Source of the DNA: UCB3 sp964415605
Lineage (GTDB): Bacteria > Chloroflexota > Anaerolineae > Epilineales > Epilineaceae
Assembly (NCBI GenBank): GCA_964415605.1
Contig: CAYQBA010000101.1
Coordinates: 1-16,626, forward strand
Reading direction: 5' to 3'
Length of the DNA: 16,626 bases
A program made the position numbers and the translations under genes. Under the pieces are notes generated by a model that searched no databases, was not told the origin of the DNA, and was given only the letters and a program-made list of their open reading frames with translations. This document shows, one piece after another, positions 11,115 through 16,626 of the stretch. Position 1 is the stretch's first letter; each line of letters opens with the position of its first letter.

Positions 11115-13506
11115 CCGGGCCGTCGATCTGAATCGGCTTGCCGCCGCTGGCGGGCACCGTCCAGACCTGCTGGGCGCGCGAGGCATACCACAGGCCGACG
11201 AAAGCCAGCACGCGGCCGTCGGCGGTCTCGGCGAAGTCGTCGAGGTAGAAGACTTGCGTGAGGTCGGTGAGCTGCCGGGGCGGGGAGCCGCCATCCAGCG
11301 GCACGACGTACAGGTTCTCGATGTCCGGCCCGGCCTCCATGCGGGCGCCGATGCCGGCACGCTCCGCGGCGCCGTAGTCGCGCCCGACCCTCGAGAACAC
11401 CAGCTGCTTGCCGTCCGGTGGCCAGTACAGCTTGACGCTGGGGCCCGGAACCGGTGGCGAACCCTGCAGGAGCGGCCAGCGCTCGGTCAGCGCGCGGTCG
11501 TCGGAGCCGTCGGCGTCGATCGCCCGCAAGGCCCACCCATCGTTCGACAATGCCGGCCCCTGAACGTATGCGACGGTCCGGCCATCCGGCGACCACTGCG
11601 GGCGGATGCCGTTGGCGGCCACCAGGGTGCTGACCGCGCCGTCGGCGGTGACCTTCACGATCCGCCCGCCGTCCTCCTCGGTGTTGAACACCCAGGCCCG
11701 GGCCGCCGCGGACCAGCGCGCCCCGTCGGCCGCGTCGCGGTACAGCGGGCGCAGGCTGCCATCGCGGGCGTCGGCCACCCAGATCCCGCGCGACTGGTTG
11801 TCGACGCTGGGGTAGATCGCGAACCGGTCGTTGTCGATCCACGTCTGGTCGTCGGGCAGGAACACCTTCTCGGTGGGCTGCAGGCCGAGGGCCTGGCGGA
11901 CCGGCGTGAGGTCGAGGTCCGTCGGGCTTGCCGCGCCGACACGCCAGTGCCGGACCCCGTAGGCCAGCGCCACCTCGTCCTCCGCCAGCCAGCTCAGCCG
12001 CTGGCCATCCGGCGACCACACCGGGTTGATGTCGCGCAGCGCGTCGTCGGTCACGCGCACCGCCGGACCATCGATATCCGAGACGTAGACCTCGATCTTG
12101 CCGTCGCCGGCGCCGAGATAGGCCACGCGCTGGCCATCCGGCGACCAGGCCACCGGGTGGTCGCCGGCGTTCAGACCATACAGCGCGATCTCGACGTCCT
12201 TGCGCTGCGACACGCCGAGCGTGGCCGGGACGCGGGTGTAGGCCCCGATCTCGCCCGGGGCGAGACCGCTGGCCAGGTCCAGGTTGCCGTCGAGCTCGAT
12301 GGTGGCGGCCGCGGCATCGGCGTTGAACACCCGGACGCTGGCGTTGAGACCCGGCGCCTCGCTTGGCTCGTAGGCTACTGGGACGCCCTGGAGCTGATCG
12401 CCCCGGCTGATCAAGAAGATCGTCTTGAGCTCGTGGTCAGTCAGCTGGAACGGCGCCAGCGTGGCCACGGGGTTGCCCTGGGCGTCGCGGATCTCGAGCT
12501 GAATCGTGCCCACTGGCGTGCCGAGCGCCCCGCCGGCGCGCCCGTACGCCATCGGGGCGCCAAACGGCACGCCGCCGACGTAGGCGACGAGCTGGCGGTC
12601 GCGCTGGCTGGCCGCGGCGTGGACCACCCGCAACCGACCTTCTCCTCGGACGTGCCGGGTGTTGTCGTCGACCAGAACCGACAACGGCTCGGCCCCGCCC
12701 GGGAGGTTGACCACCGTGTACTCCTTCCCGGGCCGCAGCCGCAGCGACTGCGACTTGCCGCCGACCGTGGCCGCGTGGAGCTCGCTGGGCAGGTTGTCGC
12801 CCGACACCGCCCGATTGACCCCGCCGTCGAGCGCCATCACCCACATGGCCGCGTCCGAGCCTGCGAAGAACGCCACGTGCGTCCCGTCTGGCGACAACCA
12901 CCCGCGGCCGGGGTCGTCGGGCGGCGACCACACCGGCGGCATCGCCGCGTCGGTCAGGGCCATCGGGCGCGCGTCGCCGCCCGCTGCCGACACCTGGTAG
13001 AACGTGCCGTTGCGAAGGTAGACCAGCTCGCCGGCCAGCGCCGGGCGCTCCGCCGGCGGCGTGAACGTCGCCAGCCGCGGCATCCGGTCGAGCAGCTCGG
13101 TGACGTCGGAGATGCCGGCCGTGGCGTTGGCCGCCGCCTGCTGTTCCCGGTAGGCCGCCGCGGAGTCCGAGACCGGCGTCTCCAGGCCGGGGATCGGCGC
13201 GCCGCCGGCCTTGATCTGGTCGAGGAGGGCCTCCATCGTGGGCTCCCCGCCCACGCCGAGCACGGCCGGCGTGGCCGGGGCGCCGGCGGGGGCCGTCGCG
13301 GGTGCCTGCGGGGTCGACGCGGCGCCGGCCGCGCCGCCCGCCGACTCGGTCAGCTTGGCGAGCTCCGGCTGGAGGTCGGTGGCGGTCTGGCCTTGGCCGC
13401 CTTGGCCGCACGCCGCCAGCATGGCCACGGCCAACGTCGCGCTCAGCCCCAGGCCGTACCGGCGTCGGGATCGCGTCCAGGTTCGAAGCAGGTATCGCAT
13501 GTTCAT
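11089..13506 (-). CDS. Lipoprotein with TolB-like propeller and DUF4397-like insert
   Basis: The product is 805 residues from an ATG at 13506 (a second ATG two codons on is possible). The N-terminus RSRRRYGLGLSATLAVAMLAAC gives a lipobox with Cys33. An Ala/Pro/Thr linker follows. PD40/TolB-type propeller repeats show as WLSPDGTHVAFFA (203), WSPDGQRVAYL (454), WSPDGQRLSWL (497), WSPDGRTVAYV (648) and WPPDGKQLVFS (695). Between the first and second lies a region at about 291-440 (RLRVVHAAASQRDRQLVAYV, later SVRVFNADAAAATIELDG) that resembles one or two DUF4397 domains. It is probably a surface or envelope lipoprotein for binding or sensing; no catalytic motif is seen. It is preceded by an operator identical to that of the repressor operon. 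Confidence 0.88.
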   Translation of the reverse strand: MNMRYLLRTWTRSRRRYGLGLSATLAVAMLAACGQGGQGQTATDLQPELAKLTESAGGAAGAASTPQAPATAPAGAPATPAVLGVGGEPTMEALLDQIKAGGAPIPGLETPVSDSAAAYREQQAAANATAGISDVTELLDRMPRLATFTPPAERPALAGELVYLRNGTFYQVSAAGGDARPMALTDAAMPPVWSPPDDPGRGWLSPDGTHVAFFAGSDAAMWVMALDGGVNRAVSGDNLPSELHAATVGGKSQSLRLRPGKEYTVVNLPGGAEPLSVLVDDNTRHVRGEGRLRVVHAAASQRDRQLVAYVGGVPFGAPMAYGRAGGALGTPVGTIQLEIRDAQGNPVATLAPFQLTDHELKTIFLISRGDQLQGVPVAYEPSEAPGLNASVRVFNADAAAATIELDGNLDLASGLAPGEIGAYTRVPATLGVSQRKDVEIALYGLNAGDHPVAWSPDGQRVAYLGAGDGKIEVYVSDIDGPAVRVTDDALRDINPVWSPDGQRLSWLAEDEVALAYGVRHWRVGAASPTDLDLTPVRQALGLQPTEKVFLPDDQTWIDNDRFAIYPSVDNQSRGIWVADARDGSLRPLYRDAADGARWSAAARAWVFNTEEDGGRIVKVTADGAVSTLVAANGIRPQWSPDGRTVAYVQGPALSNDGWALRAIDADGSDDRALTERWPLLQGSPPVPGPSVKLYWPPDGKQLVFSRVGRDYGAAERAGIGARMEAGPDIENLYVVPLDGGSPPRQLTDLTQVFYLDDFAETADGRVLAFVGLWYASRAQQVWTVPASGGKPIQIDGPVRWFAWLR

Positions 13507-13527
13507 CTCATCTCATCCATGTCCATG

Positions 13528-13556
13528 ATCTTACAGCATGTAAGACCCCGCGTCAC
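13528..13556 (-). promoter_or_regulatory. Candidate promoter of the propeller lipoprotein gene
   Basis: On the minus strand, GTGACG (13551-13556, 4 of 6 to the sigma-70 -35) and TAAGAT (13528-13533, 4 of 6 to the -10) are separated by 17 bp. The repressor dyad lies within this spacer and overlaps the -10, an arrangement that would block polymerase. The start of transcription would be near 13521, leaving a very short leader before the ATG at 13506. Confidence 0.5.
13530..13544. promoter_or_regulatory. BlaI-type operator, lipoprotein copy
   Basis: CTTACAGCATGTAAG has perfect 6-bp arms (CTTACA/TGTAAG) around three bases. It is the exact reverse complement of the dyad at 15061-15075 in front of the BlaI-type repressor gene. 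The TACA/TGTA half-sites match those known for BlaI/MecI/CopY winged-helix repressors. It lies 24-38 nt upstream of the lipoprotein ATG. Confidence 0.8.
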
Positions 13557-13593
13557 GGACGTGTCCGCTCGGGGGACTACCGCCAGGATTCGG

Positions 13594-14589
13594 TTACTCG
13601 ACCAGCACGAAGAGAGGGGCGCACCGCGGATCGCACTCTGCGGGGAGGGAGTCCACCAACGGGGGCGCCACGTCCTGCTCACCCCGCGCCATCGCCGCCG
13701 GTGGGGCACAGACCGGCTCGATGGGCGCGGGCGGCGCGGCGCCGGCCACGCGGCCGCCGAGCCCGAAGATGACGGCCACGACGGCGGCGCTGCCGAGCCA
13801 CTGGGCCAGCGTCGGGCGTGCCACGCGGATTGCCTGCGGCTCGATCAACTGGAGCAGGCGGGCCTCGGTGGCCGAGATCGCGCCGACGGCCAGGATTCCC
13901 GCTGGCCACAGCGGGCGATCGGATCGGAGCAGCTTGTACAAGGCGCGGGCCAACGGCAGGCCGCCGCCGTCGACCGACGCGTCGGCATCGGCGTAGAGCT
14001 CCTTGGCCCCGAGGTAGCCGTTGCGCAGCGCGCCGGCCAGCGGCAGGAAGAACAGCCCGCTGGCGAGGGTGCGGCCGATCAGAATCTTGAGGGGATCCCG
14101 GTGGCGCAGGTGATGGGCCTCGTGGCGCAGCACGGCCACCAGCTCGTCGTCGTCGAGCATGTCGGCGAGCCCGGCGCTCACGCATACCCGCGGGCGCCAT
14201 AGGCCGTAACAAAACGTGAAGGCCGCCCGATCGTCGACCCGGTCGATGCGCCCATCCAGCCCGGCGAGCCGCCCGAGCCGCGTCAAGCGGCCGCCCGACT
14301 GGGTGGACCGGCGCAGCGTCCGGCGCAGCATGCGGCGGGTGGCCCATCCTTGATGCACCAAGGCGAGCGCGCCCGACATCAGCCCCGCCGACAAGACGCC
14401 GAGCGGGATCGCCGCCGCCTCGGCGACGCGCCACGCCACCACGGCGTGCGCGATCTGCTGGCACGCGGCGTACGCCTGGGCCACGGGAAGGTGCCGGAAG
14501 ACCAAGGCAGCGAGGCCGGCGGTGAGCCCCAACCCAATGCCCGCCAGGAGCAACAGCGGTCCCTCGGCCGCCCAGCGCACGCGCGTCAT
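13594..14589 (-). CDS. M56 (BlaR1-like) membrane metallopeptidase without penicillin-sensor domain
   Basis: The product is 331 residues from an ATG at 14589, overlapping the repressor stop as ATGA, with GAGGA about 7 nt upstream. Membrane spans lie near 10-31, 55-78 and 170-188, with a last one at about 264-285. The zinc site is RHEAHHLRHRDP: HEXXH with H156, E157 and H160. The probable third ligand, E197, sits in KELYADADAS. FCYGLWRPRVCVSAGL is the typical stretch before the active site. In BlaR1/MecR1 a signal outside the cell activates this cytoplasmic-face protease, which relieves repression by BlaI. Here the extracytoplasmic C-terminus after the last span is only about 46 residues, with three cysteines (294, 319, 323), and no beta-lactam-binding domain. 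The signal is therefore unknown. The assignment to M56 is sure. Confidence 0.9.
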   Translation of the reverse strand: MTRVRWAAEGPLLLLAGIGLGLTAGLAALVFRHLPVAQAYAACQQIAHAVVAWRVAEAAAIPLGVLSAGLMSGALALVHQGWATRRMLRRTLRRSTQSGGRLTRLGRLAGLDGRIDRVDDRAAFTFCYGLWRPRVCVSAGLADMLDDDELVAVLRHEAHHLRHRDPLKILIGRTLASGLFFLPLAGALRNGYLGAKELYADADASVDGGGLPLARALYKLLRSDRPLWPAGILAVGAISATEARLLQLIEPQAIRVARPTLAQWLGSAAVVAVIFGLGGRVAGAAPPAPIEPVCAPPAAMARGEQDVAPPLVDSLPAECDPRCAPLFVLVE

Positions 14590-15032
14590 GCCCGTTCCTC
14601 GCCGGCCGGCCGCGCCTGCACGAGGCGGGTCAGCCGCTCCAGGAGCCGCGGGTCGACGCTGCTCAGCGTGTCGATGAACTGCGCCACCGCGAGGTCGCCG
14701 AAGTCCTGCACGAGGCCCTCCACCACCTCGCGGGAGAGCCGCCGCTCGAACCCCTCGCGGCTCTCGACCGGCGCGTAGACGAACGCGCGTGACTCGCGCC
14801 GGCGCGCCAGGAGCCGCTTTTCGACCAATCGGTTCATGACGGTCATCACGGTCTTGTAGTTCGCGCCGTCCCCAAGCCGCTGGCAGACGTCGGACACGCT
14901 GGCCTCGCCGAGCGCCCACACGGCCTCCATGACCGTGGCCTCGAGCTCACCAAACACGCGGGCCAACCCGCGTTGGTCGAGCTTGAAGGCATGAACGCGC
15001 CCGTGGGGCGCGGCGCTGTCGATTTCGGCCAT
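14586..15032 (-). CDS. BlaI/MecI/CopY-family transcriptional repressor
   Basis: The product is 148 residues from an ATG at 15032, with a full GAGGTGA ribosome site 8 nt upstream; an in-frame upstream ATG near 15086 would put the operator inside the gene and is disfavoured. The winged-helix domain is clear: LGELEATVMEAVWALG-like start (FGELEATVMEAVWALGEASV), recognition helix NYKTVMTVMNRLVEK and wing RRRESRAFVYAPV. The C-terminal part (about 90-140) is the helical dimer region, which in the family holds the cleavage site for relief of repression. It probably represses its own operon and the lipoprotein gene through the shared CTTACA-N3-TGTAAG dyad. No beta-lactamase or penicillin-binding gene is nearby, so I give no bla symbol. 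Confidence 0.92.
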   Translation of the reverse strand: MAEIDSAAPHGRVHAFKLDQRGLARVFGELEATVMEAVWALGEASVSDVCQRLGDGANYKTVMTVMNRLVEKRLLARRRESRAFVYAPVESREGFERRLSREVVEGLVQDFGDLAVAQFIDTLSSVDPRLLERLTRLVQARPAGEERA

Positions 15033-15040
15033 GGTCGATA

Positions 15041-15047
15041 TCACCTC
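15041..15047 (-). promoter_or_regulatory. Shine-Dalgarno that fixes the repressor start
   Basis: The minus strand reads GAGGTGA, 8 nt before the ATG at 15032. It supports the 148-residue form over any longer one reaching back through the operator. Confidence 0.8.
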
Positions 15048-15060
15048 GGAGACGCTAAGT

Positions 15061-15075
15061 CTTACATGCTGTAAG
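15061..15075. promoter_or_regulatory. BlaI-type operator, autoregulatory copy
   Basis: CTTACATGCTGTAAG has arms CTTACA/TGTAAG around TGC. It lies 29-43 nt upstream of the repressor ATG, and the identical site in inverted orientation is at 13530-13544. The location fits autorepression of the repressor/peptidase operon. A promoter may use TAAGAC at the edge of the dyad as its -10, as TAAGAT does at the other copy, or the TATAGT element just upstream. Confidence 0.82.
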
Positions 15076-15085
15076 CAAGCCTGCA

Positions 15086-15091
15086 ACTATA
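15086..15091 (-). promoter_or_regulatory. Candidate -10 of the repressor operon
   Basis: TATAGT on the minus strand (5 of 6 to TATAAT) would place the transcript start near 15079, immediately before the operator at 15061-15075. No good -35 was found 16-18 bp further upstream, so this is tentative. Confidence 0.4.
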
Positions 15092-15144
15092 ACGCGATTG
15101 CCCATGCCCGGGATACGCCACATTGGTGAGAGCTGGATGAGTCT

Positions 15145-15173
15145 TTGCGGATTCGAGGTCACGTCGTTACAAT
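15145..15173 (+). promoter_or_regulatory. Candidate divergent promoter for the plus-strand lipoprotein
   Basis: TTGCGG (15145-15150) and TACAAT (15168-15173, 5 of 6 to the -10) are separated by exactly 17 bp. The start would be near 15180, about 77 nt before the ATG at 15257. The BlaI-type dyad is about 70 bp away on the other side, so direct control of this promoter is unclear. Confidence 0.5.
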
Positions 15174-15256
15174 TCAACCCAGGCGTTAGTCGCGCATTAA
15201 GCCGTCCCGCCGTGGCCGTTATCGTCTATCGTCACCGCCACCCGTGAGCCGCCCCC

Positions 15257-16626
15257 ATGTCCTTCGCCCGATCTTCCTCCTATCGGCAGCGATCGCCCGA
15301 TCGCCGCGGTCGCGGTCTCCTGACGGCCGTGCTCGCGACGTGGCTGGCGACGGGATGCAGGGCGATGGTCGGCGCGCCGGCGGCTGGTTCGCCGCCGACG
15401 CCGGCGGCGGCCGTCGCGCCGATCGCGGGCGCGGACCGGAGCGGCGCCGGCGGGTTGGCCGCCAGCCGGGGCGCCGGGCCGGGGGCGGGCGTCGTCGTCG
15501 GGCGGCTGATCGATGGCGTGACCGGCCTGGCCGTCCCTGACGCCGGGGTGGCGATCCTCGAGATCGGGCGCCGGACGGTGACGGCGCCTGGCGGGCACTT
15601 TCGGTTCGACGGCGTCCCCACGGGGCGCTTCACCCTTGTCGTCGGCCCCGCCGACGGTTTCCTGCCGCGGAGTCTCGACGTGTCGGTGTTGCCCGACGGG
15701 CTGAACGCGTCGCTCATCCCGGTGGTCCCGGCCACCCCCCCCACCTTGATCGTGCCGGAGTTTGGCGGCAAGGTGCCGGCCTGCGGGGACACGCAGCTGC
15801 TGCTGCCGACCGCGGCCGTGGGCGAGCCCACGCCGATCCAGGTCACGTGCATCACGCACGCCGGGGCGTTCCCGGCGCCGCCGCCGGCGGGGCGGCTGCC
15901 GCTCGCCGCGGTCGACACGGCGCCGGCCGGCACGGCTCTGGCCAGCCCCGGGCGCCTGACCGTCGACCTGCCGTCCCAACCGCGCTACGCCGCGGGGGTT
16001 ACCCTCGACTTGCTCCGCCTCGACCTCCACCGCCTGATCTGGGTGCCGACGGCATCGCTCGTCGTCGATGCGGGCGGCCGCACGGCGACCGGCAGCGTCA
16101 ACGCGCTGGGGACGTTCCTCGTCGCCGCGCCGCCCTTCGGGACGTTCCTGTCGGCGACCGACGCCGGGCCCGCCATCACCCGGCTGAACACCAGCTCCGG
16201 CGCGCAGGCGGCGCCGCAGGAGGTCTTCGCGACGGGCACGGCCGTGGTCTACCTGTCGCTGGACTACGGCGGGTTGTCCGACACGCCGCTCCGGATCCGG
16301 ACCACCAACCGCAAGGGCGAGGTCGTGTTCGAGTCCACCCGGACGGTCTCGGGCAGCGGCCACGACGACGTCCCGATGGCCCATGGCCGGTCGGCGTGGC
16401 CCGTGGACGCCTACCTCACCACCGTCGATCTGGGCACGACCACCGAGCCCAGCAGCGTGGCCTGGCGCATCGCGGCCGAGCCGACCCCGCGCCCGGCGCC
16501 GCCGACGCTGCCGGCCATCGTGCCGCCCGGGTTGCAGGCGAGCGGCGCGCCGGCCGCGCCCTGGCCAGCGGCGCCCCCGCGCTCGGCGTGCGTGCCTGCC
16601 GGCGCCTGGTACGCCTACTATGTTCA
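15257..16626 (+). CDS. Partial lipoprotein with carboxypeptidase-regulatory-like and ZU5-like regions
   Basis: The frame is open from an ATG at 15257, 12 nt after an in-frame stop at 15245, to the right edge; 456 codons are seen. The start has no good Shine-Dalgarno; GTG at 15329 is an alternative but leaves too short a signal. A basic N-terminus and LLTAVLATWLATGC give a lipobox with Cys34. A Pro/Ala-rich linker follows. At about 79-145 a beta-domain of the carboxypeptidase-regulatory type reads VVGRLIDGVTGLAVPDAGVA and GGHFRFDGVPTGRFTLVV. From about 165 to 300 a region with PTAAVGEPTPIQV, LTVDLPSQPRYAAG and GTFLVAAPPFGTF resembles ZU5 domains. The C-terminus becomes Pro-rich before the edge. 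It is likely an envelope lipoprotein; no enzyme motif is visible. It is the only plus-strand gene, divergent from the repressor. Confidence 0.8.
   Translation, partial: MSFARSSSYRQRSPDRRGRGLLTAVLATWLATGCRAMVGAPAAGSPPTPAAAVAPIAGADRSGAGGLAASRGAGPGAGVVVGRLIDGVTGLAVPDAGVAILEIGRRTVTAPGGHFRFDGVPTGRFTLVVGPADGFLPRSLDVSVLPDGLNASLIPVVPATPPTLIVPEFGGKVPACGDTQLLLPTAAVGEPTPIQVTCITHAGAFPAPPPAGRLPLAAVDTAPAGTALASPGRLTVDLPSQPRYAAGVTLDLLRLDLHRLIWVPTASLVVDAGGRTATGSVNALGTFLVAAPPFGTFLSATDAGPAITRLNTSSGAQAAPQEVFATGTAVVYLSLDYGGLSDTPLRIRTTNRKGEVVFESTRTVSGSGHDDVPMAHGRSAWPVDAYLTTVDLGTTTEPSSVAWRIAAEPTPRPAPPTLPAIVPPGLQASGAPAAPWPAAPPRSACVPAGAWYAYYV

Noticed and set aside
11254..14202. A 982-codon open frame on the plus strand
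   Set aside because: It lies antisense to the propeller lipoprotein and the M56 gene, is rich in Arg/Gly/Ala without any domain pattern, and is explained by high GC third-position bias in the real minus-strand genes.
13594..15075. A beta-lactam resistance operon
   Set aside because: The regulator pair is of the BlaI/BlaR1 type, but the M56 protein has no penicillin-binding sensor domain and no beta-lactamase or PBP gene is present, so resistance is not supported.
14586..15086. A longer repressor starting at the ATG near 15086
   Set aside because: It would place the operator inside the coding sequence; the ATG at 15032 has a full GAGGTGA site at ideal spacing and starts at the usual family length.
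15197..16384. A 395-codon minus-strand frame at the right end
   Set aside because: The plus strand here encodes a lipobox and beta-domains in a frame open to the edge; the minus frame is Arg/Asp/Gly-rich with no recognisable domain.
1..16626. CRISPR arrays, tRNA or rRNA genes, insertion sequences
   Set aside because: I saw no regularly spaced repeats, no tRNA- or rRNA-like stretch, and no transposase or terminal inverted repeats; gene content and base composition look uniform.

Overview
The window is about 16.6 kb of very GC-rich bacterial DNA, densely coded and almost all on the minus strand. It uses many GTG starts and GTGA/ATGA gene overlaps. The CcmE has a Cys-type haem site, the CcmH has four cysteines, and the window holds DUF2085 and DUF1573 proteins and Ala/Pro-rich lipoproteins. 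Together these suggest a Chloroflexota-like bacterium. That is an inference from family flavour; no rRNA or other taxonomic marker is present.

Layout, following minus-strand transcription from right to left. (a) 13594-15032: a BlaI/MecI-type repressor and an M56 (BlaR1-like) membrane metallopeptidase, overlapping by ATGA. The promoter carries the dyad CTTACA-TGC-TGTAAG. (b) 11089-13506: a large lipoprotein with a TolB-like propeller and a DUF4397-like insert. The same 15-bp dyad, inverted, sits between its probable -35 and -10, so it is probably under the same repressor. (c) 7933-10939: two membrane-anchored DUF1573 proteins and a membrane-anchored fusion of a SurA-N-like helical domain to a TlpA/ResA thioredoxin. 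(d) 507-7787: a tightly packed cytochrome c maturation cluster. In order it encodes CcmE, CcmF, CcmH, a CcmG-like thioredoxin, a 35-codon bridging ORF, a CcmI-like zinc-ribbon protein, a membrane-anchored dihaem cytochrome c, a CcmD-like micro-protein and a DUF2085 membrane protein. (e) 1-408: the N-terminal part of an unrecognised membrane protein, cut by the window edge. The only plus-strand gene (15257 to the right edge) is a partial lipoprotein divergent from the repressor.

The genes in (d) form a haem-delivery and apocytochrome-thiol-handling module (System I) coupled to one of its likely clients, the dihaem cytochrome. ccmA, ccmB and ccmC are not in the window. From ccmF to DUF2085 nearly every junction is a 4-nt stop/start overlap, and most starts inside the run lack a Shine-Dalgarno sequence, which points to translational coupling. 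Region (c) adds extracytoplasmic redox/folding functions.

The points most worth following up are the repressor/peptidase pair whose operator is duplicated at a propeller lipoprotein promoter; the combination of a CXXXY-type CcmE with CcmH and CcmG homologues; the second cytochrome haem site with no Met ligand; the SurA-like/thioredoxin fusion; and the 35-codon ORF flanked by ATGA overlaps.
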